NCBI GenBank assembly: GCA_033439685.1
Contig: JAUEDM010000003.1
Location: 3,564,001 to 3,628,000 of the forward strand
DNA: 64,000 bases
Source: Apodospora peruviana
Lineage: Eukaryota > Ascomycota > Sordariomycetes > Sordariales > Lasiosphaeriaceae
Direction: 5' to 3'
Position 1 is the stretch's first letter, and each line of letters starts with the position of its first letter. This document shows positions 32,119 to 42,902 of this stretch, piece by piece. The notes under the pieces were generated by a model that saw nothing but the letters and a program-made list of their open reading frames with translations, did no database searches and had not been told where the DNA came from. A program made the position numbers and the translations under genes.

Positions 32119-34060
32119 TGGACTACCCCCAATACCACCATGGCCAGCCCTCCTAGGAGGAAGGTGATGGATATGAGAGGTTTCCGCATCCGTCTCTGAT
32201 GAACATCCCCAGCATAACGAGTCTGAAGCGTGGCTACTTACAGGTTTGATCAGGCTCTGCACACGGAGATGGTCCAGGACCTGCGGGACGACTACAAACC
32301 AGCCGTCAACCACAACCCGAAGCTCCTGTCCTTCAAGAAAGGTGGGGAATAAGCACACCATAGTCGACCAGAAGGGCCGGATCCACAAGATGGAGATTGA
32401 CGCTCAGCTTCACGGGATGTTTTTCCTCTCCGAGTTTCCATCCGGTGCCGGTGACGGCAGCCCCTTGAATGCCGAGTTAACGTGTTATCGACACAACCTC
32501 TTCCAAATCAGCGGCAGTCTCTGCTTCCCGCAGATTCCGCTCTCGGTGATGCTTGAGACGGGAGAGACGAGTCAGATCAAGAACCTGGAGGTCAGCATAT
32601 CGGCGATCGAGTCCGTGGACGGCCACCCGGTGCGTCTGATTGTCATACCATGGAAGACACCGCCACCGAACTCGCCCGAGAGTAGCCAGGGCCCCGACCA
32701 AGAGCCTCCGCTGCTCCCGTTGATTCCATGGTCCGAGGAGGAGGAGGAAAATGCGGGAGACCATTATGCAATCTACCCTATAGGGTGGAGGCGTCTGCGG
32801 TTTCGCATGTAAGTCTGTCTCTGGGATGAGATACCGGAGTGTGCCTTGTCCCTCGGAGTTTTCACTACCTTGTGATGCTAATTAGACGAGGTTTTCAGTG
32901 CAACGGCAAACAATGGCAGACGAAAGGAGCTACAACAACACTTTTGTTTTGCATCTCAAACTTCACGGAACTTTGGCCAACGGAACGAAACTGGTGCTAT
33001 CAGAGCTAACAACCGGCCCCTATTGTTGTCCGTGGGAGGAGTCCCCGGAATTTCCACGCAAGAAAAGAGATCCTGTTGGGATCGAGCGCGGGCTCGCGGG
33101 GCCTGATTTTGGTCGAGACGGGCCACGGCATCGTCGCGCAGACTGTCATCCTAAACAAACCTCCATACGACTCTCGCCCGCGGGTTTCGAGCATGGAAAT
33201 GCCCAGATCGCCATTTACGTTTAGCGCTCCAAAGCAGATGCCCCAGAGTCCGATGCAGATGCGATCCAGGTAAGGATACTGTTTTGTGACTGCAAGACAT
33301 TCATGCTAACATTATTCGGCAGCTCGTATCCCACGACCTGGAACCCATCGAGCCAAATATCTATGCCGCCTAACCCAGAATCAGCTTCATACCCGGCAGC
33401 GTCAATGGCACCCCGCCGAACCCTACCCGAAAATGCCGCTTTCTGGGACGCGCCAAGTTACACGGCCGAACCCCAAGAGATGCCGACTTCGATGCCGTCT
33501 GTCCAGCTGTCGCTAGCTGCGCAAGACCAACAGCAACAACAACCGCCCCCAATCCGGACGCAATACGCAACCTACGTCCAAGGGACCTCGGCGGCGCCGC
33601 ACCTATCTCTCTTGACAACAGCGGACAACTCGCTTAAGGTGCGACGTTACGTCGATAACAACCCACGCACCATCAAAGAGCCCCCGTCACGCCAACCACC
33701 AGTCTGTTCACAGCGCAGGCTCGCTCTCTAAGAACGCGTCTCTCCAGCGAGTATCGATACGGTCCGCCACCGCCACCAACATACAGCAACTCCGGCGAAA
33801 TTAGTTCGCAGTCACAACACCCGCCCCCCGGAGCTGGAGGGTACGGCACACCATCGCAGGAAGCTTCATCGGCCCCGTCTTTGGCACCAGCGAACGCACC
33901 ACCTCCGAGAGAGTTACCTACCGTCATCTCAGTCATGGACGACCACTGCGGGCGAACAGCCGTCCTCCGCTAGCGTGTCTTACGACTCAGCCGGCGGCGA
34001 CAGCGTACCCCAGCTCATCCAAAGGAGGAGAATCGCATCCTCAACAACAGTAGTAGCAGC
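32119..34060 (+). pseudogene. NDT80/PhoG-like transcription factor gene, frameshifted
   Basis: Fragments match one fungal NDT80-type DNA-binding factor in order: MDYPQYHHGQ start, LRDDYKPAVNHNPKLLSF, HTIVDQKGRIHKMEIDAQLH, GMFFLSEF, ELTCYRHNLFQISG, SVMLETGETSQIK, IESVDGHPVRLIVIPWK, IYPIGWRRLRFR then ATANNGRRKELQQHF (over an intron, 32809-32898), APIVVRGRSPRNF, and a Gln/Pro/Ser-rich tail after a second intron (33270-33322). These are the hallmarks of the Ndt80 fold, which binds meiotic or starvation-response promoter elements (family knowledge). The frame is broken by a TAG at 32155-32157 and by single-base shifts near 32340, 32943, 33014, 33703 and 33910. Both introns still have good borders, so decay is recent or the shifts are sequence errors. 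Related factors control programmed cell death and incompatibility, but this copy should not make a full protein. Confidence 0.78.
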
Positions 34061-34266
34061 AGCAACAGCCGCCACCTCCTCCCCCACCACATTTGGCGGC
34101 ATATGGGGGCGTGAGTCTCTATGCTTGGAATGCGACGTGATGAGGAAATGAGCGAGAAGAGATGATAGAGCACGGAAAATTGAACCACGTCTCCTCGTGT
34201 TGGACTGGGTCTTTTCACGTCTCCGAATACTTCGGAACTACAAGACTTTTCACTTCAGTTAGTAGG

Positions 34267-34380
34267 AACCAGGGCCGGTGGGACGTGGCTGAGAAGCTGC
34301 AGGTGCAGGTGCTGGAGACAAGCAAGACCAAGCTCGGGGCCAATCACCCCCGTATTTTGACCCACCGCCAATCCATTCGA
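34267..34380 (+). pseudogene. TPR repeat fragment of an NLR or kinesin-light-chain-like gene
   Basis: One open stretch reads NQGRWDVAEKLQVQVLE and then TKLGANHPRILTHRQSI, the typical 42-residue TPR unit of fungal NLRs (family consensus NQGRWKEAE...LG..HP.TL). It is isolated: no second TPR or nucleotide-binding domain is found on either side. It is best read as a relic of a deleted or rearranged receptor gene. Confidence 0.65.
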
Positions 34381-34741
34381 TATTGTAAGAACGCCCTCCC
34401 CCCTCTGCTCGGTGATCGTGAATGCGATACATCACCTTCTTGTTACTGTTCCGTGATTTGCCCTCCCAAGGAGGCTCAATCGAGCTTCAGAAATTCAGAA
34501 GTGTCGTGATAGTGTACACGCCCTGATTTAGTCTTTGGTAGCCGAAAAGAGCAGTGTTACAAAGGGGAGAGAGTATCGTTCAAGCTAGCTTAGCGCTTGC
34601 CAGAGGTTTTCCAGTGAACCTGAACAGCAAAGCGCGCCCCTCTCTACACGGGCCTGGTGCGCGGTCCATCCCACAGGCTACCCAAAACACGACCAACTCC
34701 CATTTTCCCCAGGGCGGGAGAGAGAGAGATGGCTGGGCCTG

Positions 34742-34782
34742 ACATCACTGGCGCTGAACATCACTGGCGCTGAACATCACTG
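34742..34782. repeat. 16-base tandem repeat, 2.6 copies
   Basis: Unit ACATCACTGGCGCTGA is repeated in direct succession, with the third copy partial. Confidence 0.9.
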
Positions 34783-35254
34783 AAACTATGCATGGGAGTG
34801 AAGGTGGCGGATGTCGTATGACAGACCAACGAGCGAATCGGTCTTCGAACGGCACATACTAGGGGTATTCAATCTTCGCTAGTCTTTTTTCTCCTCCCCT
34901 ATATTTCTTGCCTTTATGCTCGCCGGTTACTTCATACTGGTGTTATGTCATTCTAGATCCGTGGTTTCAAAACTCCATACAAAAGAAAAATGTGTTAGTA
35001 AATCGGTATTACAAAACACTCGCCGTGAAATACTCCTCCAACCGCGGCAGAGAATCAGGATGCACCCGTCCAAGCTTCATAACCCGCAGATTATCCTCAA
35101 CAGTAATAAATCCGTCCACAGTCTAACCGTGCCCACGGCGAAATCGATTCCTCACCCGCCTCAATGATCACAGCAATCGGCAGCCGCGTGATCCCCACGC
35201 ATGCACTGTAATGAATACATCTAAGCGCTACTAGACGATAATAAGATTGCCAGA

Positions 35255-35310
35255 TTTTTGCCATATCATATGACGGCCTTGTCATGCGGCTCACCTGCAG
35301 CCAAATTTTT
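35255..35310. repeat. Dispersed repeat, copy A
   Basis: The stretch with CATATGACGGCCTTGTCATG followed by CGGCTCACCTGCAGC is nearly repeated at 47065-47110 (there CATATGATAGCCTTATCATG and CGGGTGACCTGCAGC). Both copies lie in gene-poor DNA and may be ends of a decayed transposon. Confidence 0.5.
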
Positions 35311-37740
35311 ACGCTAGGAGGTGCGAGGCACCGCACTCGAGTGTCTTGAAACATTCCGAGATGGATTGGCGTTGTCGTTTCACCTCATCTAGAGATGCGG
35401 AGAAATTGATTCGTGAAGCGCCGTGGCATAGCTTGTGGCCTGTGCAGCCCACCACGTGGTAGTCTGGGCGCTTTGCCCGATGGAAATAGAAAAAAGGGGA
35501 ACATGAGATAATGAGCACCCCGGTCCTCCATCTTATCAATCTTGACATCAGCCGCGGCTTCCCACCCGCTCGTCTGCTCGCTTCTCAAGAAACAGTTCGA
35601 CAGTGCTATGTCTGCCAAGCCTCTATTAGAAACACTGCGGGAGTTGCGATTGGACGCGGTGGACCGCCAGCTGCGCTGGCAACCAAATGTGCCCTGTTGG
35701 ACGGACGACTTGTCGGAGTTGGAAGCTAGAGTATGAACAGCAAATGCGGAGCATCTCCGCTTGTTACTTCGACCCTTCCAACAGTTTCGGTACGGCTGGT
35801 TGGCAATAGAATAGAGTGTGATAGACCCAGACTGTCGGGTCCTAAGCGGGGGCTTTAGTTCTTGTTAGCTGGGGTATAATTCCGGCTTCAGGTGACCAGA
35901 CGATGAAGCCATCATATGATACAGGCAAATCCAGAGCCGATTTATGCCAACACCAAGATCCCGATTGTACGCGAGTCGCTAAATCCTGTTGTCCGTTGGT
36001 GACCACACCCACTTTCGATTCACGGTAATGTTATAAGATCTCGGCGAGCAGATCCTCGGCGCCTGGATACAATTATTACAGTGCTATTTACCGGAAGTTA
36101 GGCTTAGCAATTGCCTTCTTTATAGTGCGGAAGAAGATATTGACTGCGGACCGGTCACATCGTCCCATATTAGCAACCCTATAATTCACCGTCTTTATCT
36201 ATTTACAGCACAATTCGAAGACTCGCGTATTGATATTCCATGAAGTTATCTATAAATCAACGTGAGCTTGATCTAACGTTTGAAGATTAATGACTGGAAG
36301 GCATATCAACTAAACAACATTCTCTAATGTAGCTAAGCCCAGGAATTGTGACGGTCGGTGCGATTGAGCCTTGATTGAATTGATTGCGACCGTCAACGGT
36401 ATATAACCCATTAGAATTCCCAAGGTTAGCACCTTTGGTATTCTGGCATCCTTTTGCGATTGAGGGGGGTTTGGTGTAATGGTTTGGGTCATTGCACTGG
36501 CTCATCACAGCGATGAACTTCCTCGTTGACGGACGGCTTCCCCACTCCCTGTGCTTGAAGATGTATAGAAATTCTGTCTGCCTTGGTCGCGATCAAGGTT
36601 GCCTGACTGTGTTGGTCGGACTCGTCGAGCTGCAGTCCAGAGAGAGCTGGCCGGTATGGTGCATTTTTTTGGGCATTCGGAGACACTGACACCTGACCCG
36701 GTGTTTCCATGCTGGAATCTAATGGAACTCCGGCATATCAACAGCACCGCCACTGCCAATAAGGCGCAGACGAGACACGCCAAGTCGACTTCTGCTTGAT
36801 ACTAAATATCGTTAAACGCGCCGCTGAGGACGATATTTGATTGGTGAAAATCTTCCCCTTTGTTTGCGAACGGCGTTTCATTACGGATGTGCCAAAACGT
36901 GAGTACCATCCGTTTTCTCGTATCTTATCCGTTTGGTTTGGTTCAAAAGCCTCCATTTTTGGCAGCACAACCCACCGAACTTGGCTTTCTTTGAACCAAG
37001 GAGACATGATTTATGCAGGAACTGTCCTGGTGTGGTTTAGAGATGGATGTGATCTTGCAGATTTGAAAGAACCAGCGAATCTCATCCGTTATACCCGTTT
37101 CCGGCCGCCAAGCCCCATCCCGCATTGTGCATGACAGGTAATTGGCTGCAAGCTTCAATAAATGGGCCCTGATAACCAGCACTATCGGAACCATGACAGA
37201 ACACCAAATTGGAAGTCAGACTAGCTCTGATGCGGCTGAGTGAAAGGGGCGCCCCACATAGACCCACTCACACCAGTTTAGGGGACCAAGGGAAATCAAC
37301 AAAGACCCACTGTTAGTAGGGACCCATAGATGTCGGCAGTCCACGAAGGCGTCATCAGCAATGAAGGCATCGGATACGTGGAACCGAGGCGCCATCGGTA
37401 ACGAATGCATGGAACCGAGGGCATCATACGTCATGAAGTAAGTAGAGTTCAGGCAAGGTGGCCAGACAGGAACCAAGAGTCGGCTACAAGATGGGAGCTT
37501 GGCCTGCCCACGGAAGTGAAAGGACATGGCTTTAATGAATTACCTTAACACCACCCAAACCCTCCTTCTTCCATTACACGTTGTGAGCAGTGTTCTCTTG
37601 TAACTACAGCGCATTTGGCGTTGCAATTTCTTATGGTAGGAAAGGGTGGCGACCCTGGTGGCGAAGTTGACAAATCCCATGTTCTAGTGCATTACTAGTC
37701 GTTTCTCCTAGATAACTGTGATAGGAAAAAAAGAAAGAGA

Positions 37741-40700
37741 TCAGTTGTAGTTGTCGGTCGCGACCGTGATAATTAAAACACGTCCCGACGAACAGCCAAT
37801 AGCAATCGTAGATGCTGCTATAGCCGAAATTCTCGGTCGACATCCCGGAGGCAGCCACAGCCAGTTTTCCGAGCCCCTTGTAATCCACTTATTGTCCAAG
37901 TCTATACCATATTCTAAGCGATAAGGGATTTTCGCGTCACCTGACCAGGAGGTAAATAACTTCGATGACGTAACGTCACCGCTATGCCCTTCTAACGTCC
38001 GTGTGCAATCGCCTGTCGCGACATCCCAGATCTTGACAGTCTCGTTATATAACCTGGATACAACGAGCTTCGAGTCGGGAGAGAACGCGACTGAGTGGAC
38101 CCAACCGCTATGCCCTACCAACGTCTGTGTGCAATCGCCCGTTGCGACATCCCAGATCTTGACAGTCCTGTCATCTGACCCGGATACAACGAGCTTCGAG
38201 TCGGGAGAGAACGCGACTGAGTTGACCAAACCGCTATGCCCTACTAACGTCCGTGTGCAATCGCCCGTCGCGACATCCCAGATCTTGACAGTCTCGTCAT
38301 ATGACCCGGATACAACGAGGTTCGAGTCGGGAGAGAACGCGACTGACTGGACCGAATCGCTATGCCCTACTAACGGCTGTGTGCAATCGCCCGTCGCGAC
38401 ATCCCAGATCTTGACAGTCTCGTCACATGACCCGGATACAACGAGCTTCGAGTCGGAAGAGAACGCGACTGACTGGACCAAACCGCTATGCCCTACTAAC
38501 GTCTGTGTGCAATCGCCCGTCGCGACATCCCAGATCTTGACAGTCTCGTCATATGACCCGGATACAACGAGCTTCGAGTCGGGAGAGAACACGACTGACT
38601 GGACGTCACGGCTATGCCCTACTAACGTCTGTGTGCAATCGCCCGTCGCGACATCCCAGATCTTGACAGTGTCGTCATCTGACCCAGATACAACGAGCTT
38701 CGAGTCGGGAGAGAACGCGACTGAGTTGACCCAATGGCTATGCCCTACTAACGTCTGTGTACAATCGCCCGTTGCGACATCCCAGATCTCGACGGTCCTG
38801 TCATCTGACCCGGATACAACGAGCTTCGAGTCGGGAGAGAACGCGACTGACTGGACGTCACGGCTATGCCCTACTAACGTCCGTGTGCAATCGCCCGTCA
38901 CGACATCCCAGATCTTGACAGTCTCGTCACTTGACCCGGATACAACGACCTTCGAGTCGGGAGAGAACACGACTGACTGGACGGAACCGCTATGCCCTTC
39001 TAACGTCTGTGTGCAATCGCCCGTCGCGACATCCCAGATCTTGACAGTCTTGTCATCCGACCCGGATACAACGACCTTCGAGTCGGGAGAGAACGCGACT
39101 GAGTGGACGGAACCGCTATGCCCTTCTAACGTCTGTGTGCAATCGCCCGTCGCGACATTCCAGATCTTGACGGTGTCGTCAACTGACCCGGATACAACGA
39201 GCTTCGAGTCGGGAGAGAACGCGACTGAGTTGACCCAATGGCTATGCCCTTCTAACGTCTGCCGGCACGCATTCCAATTTTCTTCTACAATTGGCCCGGA
39301 AGTAATCCACTTTGGTATTTCGTGCTTAAATATATTTCTTGTTATACTGCGGGTCGGGCTGAACACAAGTGCTGAAACGTATACTTGAAGAGGTGCTATA
39401 TCGATGATTGACCGACTGCTTAGAATGAACCTTCTTATATCGCGGAGAAATCCTGATATCTCAACGGCGTCTGCAGACTGAAAGGCGATGTTAGTATGTT
39501 TTGGAGACAGTGGGCAAGGGCGCAACACACACTAAGGGCTAACAAATCGTCTACCATGCCGATACTCTCCGAGATTCGACCTATAAGGCTGAGCGCTTCA
39601 AGCCAGTGAAGGAGATGGCTCGTCAGGAAGCTGTGGACTGGGCCGCCATCCTGTACGCTTTCTTTACTCTCCTTCAGGTGGTGGACCCAGTACTGACAGG
39701 CGTACTGGGTCTCAGGTGGCAGAGCGGCGTCGATAGTTCGCTGATTGACTTGTGACCGTAGCTTTCCTGGTATTTGTAGATTGCAGATATCTCTCTTGAG
39801 GTGTCGATGGTGTTCGTGGGATAGGGGTGGGGGTGGGTTCATAATTTGGATACATCGATCCGCAAGCGTCTTGTGATATTTTGTCCCATCGATCCAAAAG
39901 TCATTCTTGGCGCGTTTGGCCGGATCGACGAGGAAATCGCGGAATGACAGGTGGAAGAGTCTGACTGGGGCATCGAGTTGTGAGGGGATATCCAGGACAG
40001 AGTGAAGAGAGTTAAGCTGGTCATGTATGTCTCTGGCTCCCACGCTGAGCAGTTGTGCAAGTGACAGTATTGAGAGCGGTTGAGCAAGAAGTACAATAGG
40101 GCCGACAATATCTCGAAACTCAGCTAACACGTTGGTCTTATCCTGATCGGTGCGCTCAGAAATAAGCTGGCTGAGAACTGGGAGGTATGTCGCGTCGAGT
40201 TTGTCGAGACTGGAATTATGGGTCGCCGTCCGGTGCTGTAGAATTTCGTTCAGTCGTTTTGTAGGATTCTTCCTACCTCTATCATCAACAAAGCGACAGA
40301 CGGTTGCGGCGAAAATGAACAGTGGGACGGCCATCTGGGCGAGAATCCGAATTGTATCCTTGCTCGGCCAGCCAGGTGGCAGTTGTAGGCCTTCAGCAGC
40401 TTGGTTATTGTACCCATCTCTAATTCTCGCGAGTTCATATCCTAAGAATGTGGATATATCCTGCTCCACAATTGGCTCCGGAACCTGGTGTAGAGCTAAA
40501 CCCTGGTACCTTCCTCGGACGTCTTTAAAGCCGAGGCGAATGGGCAGCTCAGGCCGGCTGGTGATGAAAACCCTCAAACGTCCTGAGGGTTGCGTGTTTG
40601 CTCGGGCAAGTATAGAGATGATATTCCGCACGTCGTTATCTCCATCGCATTCGTCAAGAGCGTCGATGACGATGACAACTGCCGTGGCGTACTGAATGCA

Positions 40701-42158
40701 GCTGAGAGGCTGGCGAATGAGGTTCTCAAACTGATCTCCCAGTGCCTTCGTGGGAACAGCTGGATCGGTGTCGATGGCCTTTCTGACACATGGCGCGAGG
40801 GTAGGAAATTTGCACACAAGCTGGCTGGCAATTGTAGGGAAAACCCGGGCGGCTTTGCCGCGGTCGCCCTCCACCCTTTTGAAGAAGAAGCTCGCGCCAA
40901 GCAGGCCGCTATCTGCGAACGACTTGGCCACGGTTCGAGAGATGGTGGATTTTCCTGTCCCTGCCATGCCATTCAGCCAAAAGATGTTCTCGGCTTGAGA
41001 ATCGTTCGCCCAGTTCTGAATTTGGCTGAGGAGCTCGGTTCGGGTGTCGGGGTGGCATCGTGCGTTGTGCTCCTCGGCATGTGAGTCGAAAGCCGCGCCC
41101 TCAGCAACAGGAAGCTTGGAGAGTACTGCTTCACGGATTGTTTGCGAAGTAGAGCGTACTTCGGTAAGAATGTCGCTACTGACTGTTAGAACCCATTATG
41201 TTAGAAGTCAGGGAATTGCATACTTTATTTTTCCGTCTATCCACTCTCTGAGATCTTCAGCGGACTTATATGCCTCGGGAGGAATATCAAGTGCTGTTGT
41301 TGTAAGACCTTTAGGGTTGATAAAATTGTCGAAGCTTGCCCTTTTCGTCAGGCTCTCCTGAAATAGTGCTGTTGCAGCCACTAAATCATCCTTGTGCTTG
41401 ATTTTACCTGAGCTCTTCCCCAGTTTTTCCTTCATATACATCAAGCAGAGTGAATAGCAAAGAGATATACCATGCGACATGTCGATCACCATCTCATCTT
41501 GGCGACTAAGAGTGCCACCGGAGTCCTTGTACAAGAGTGGATGTGCAAATTTGTTGTACAGATGCTCGGCAATTGTTGTAAGCTGTATCTCGAACAGGAC
41601 GCCGTAGAACTGAGAAAGCGTTTCGCATTTATCGTCTTCCAGGCTGAGGCGATAATTGACAGTCTCGTAGGCTCCGAACACTGTTTTCCAGTATTTGCCG
41701 ACCTCACGATCGGAGCGGAAGAAGGTCGGCTTTCTCTCCTCCCGGAAAGTCTTCTCGATGAACTGAACGGCTTTGTGCTTATCGTCCGGGTATTCCAGTA
41801 TGATCCTCACTCCAACAAGGTCATGGATCTCATTGAATATTTCGGAGAGGTTCTTGAAATGCTCTTGTTCTAATGCCTTCTCGCGCCGGTCGAGTGACGC
41901 TTTGATAGAATCCACGGCCTTGGTTCTGCCGGTGACCTGACAAGCAATACCTTTGTCCTTGAGGGTATTTTCGCAAAACTCCATCAGTCTCTTCTTCATG
42001 ATTTCGTATTCGCCCTGCAACATAGGCCAGATGTCGCTGACGAAAGCGCTTTTGGGATCCGCAACAGCCCTCTTAGTCATCTGATTGATTTTCGCCTGTA
42101 GTGACTGGTTTGAATTTTCCTCGTCGCTTTGGACCGGAGCTGGCGGGTGTGAAGCCAT
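37741..42158 (-). CDS. NOD-like receptor: RelA/SpoT synthetase domain - NACHT - WD40 repeats
   Basis: Three exons (41224-42158, 39531-41178, 37741-39477), introns of 45 and 53 bases with good branch points, all phases consistent, give 1,439 residues. Residues about 50-215 match the RelA/SpoT nucleotidyltransferase fold: VTGRTKAVDSIKASL (75-89), DLVGVRII (113-120), FEIQLTT (189-195) and HPLLYKD (206-212). No HD hydrolase domain is present, so this would be a synthetase-only module. Residues 338-390 give the classic FDSHAEEHNARCHPDTR lead into NACHT with Walker A GMAGTGKST (382-390), Walker B VIVIDALDEC (near 479-489) and FITSRPE. Residues 932-1351 are ten 42-residue WD40 repeats, then one degenerate repeat and the family tail (NWLWLPPG, IAIGCSSGRVL). 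This is the HET-E/HET-D class of receptors with an unusual N-terminal effector. Predicted role: WD40 ligand sensing, NACHT oligomerisation, effector activation. Whether it makes (p)ppGpp or another nucleotide is unknown. Confidence 0.92.
38008..39267 (-). repeat. Ten tandem 126-base WD40-coding repeats
   Basis: Each unit encodes 42 residues starting C-T-x-T-L-x-G-H-S and ending IWDVATGD. Units are nearly identical at DNA level except at a few codons, a sign of recent unit exchange (concerted evolution), as described for het-D, het-E and related genes. Confidence 0.95.
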
Positions 42159-42902
42159 GGTAATTGCCAGAACAAGGTGCCGATCATGGGGATGAAGTTC
42201 GCATTACCGCCTGCACAGGCGGGTAAACCGAGAGGAAGCGGAGAATGCGGTAGGTGAGGGTGCGAATAATAGTGTTCAAGTTGTGATGGGGTTTTTGTCT
42301 CAAAAGATGATGCGCTCGCGGGTGAGCATTGGTGTACAGCAGACAGTGAACGGTGGTTGAGAAGTCGAAGTCGAAGGCTCATGGGGAAACGGTGTGGGAA
42401 TTTTGACAAAGGTACCTCTCCCACCTTTGCATTGTGGCATCAGTACCGATGCTACGATTTCGGCAATTGCCTGGGTCTATTGGCTGACATGAGTCAATCA
42501 AGATGCAGTACGATAAGGTTCGGGGCTGTGCCAGCTTTAGTTAACTGCCGTGCCACGCGACGCCCAATAGTTGGCCTTTCAGCGTATTTTGCGAGGCGGT
42601 TCGGGGGTGGAAACCTTCCGGCGCAGCAGCCCTTGAGTGGCATTACGGGTGTGGGAGGGGTCAAAAATATTTCAAGCTGTACGTATAATTGGCCATGCAC
42701 ACGTCGTACCAGGTAAGGCATTTTGGCAAGGTGCACCAGCATCAACTTTCGGGCATCGAAAGTTTGCAGCAGAGCCGTAATCCAAAGGTTCCGGATCTTA
42801 CCGCCTGGGTTAGCCCGTGGTAGAAATCCGTAAAGCTTAACCAACTCCTTGTTCGGACTATTCCTTCTCCAACTCGTCACTCTTTAAGTCAGATTAAAGG
42901 AG
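42159..42902. promoter_or_regulatory. Divergent promoter region between RelA/SpoT-NLR and CorA-like gene
   Basis: A 744-base spacer lies between the two start codons, which point away from each other. It has no supported gene. If the two genes work together, shared control would lie here. Confidence 0.5.

Larger units (their letters stand above)
34061..37740. other. Gene-poor region, 3.7 kb
   Basis: Apart from a TPR scrap (34267-34380), a 16-base tandem repeat (34742-34782) and one copy of a dispersed repeat (35255-35310), nothing is recognised. Open frames of up to about 115 codons are present on both strands but show no domain, intron or start logic. Confidence 0.45.

Noticed and set aside
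38008..39267. Regular 126-base repeats considered as a CRISPR or satellite array
   Set aside because: They encode WD40 units in frame with the NACHT domain; unit length, lack of spacers and eukaryotic context exclude CRISPR.
38003..39388. A 461-codon open frame on the plus strand across the WD40 repeats
   Set aside because: It is the antisense of ten near-identical 126-base units; a stop-free antisense frame in one unit is copied to all. It has no domain of its own, and codon use fits the minus-strand gene.
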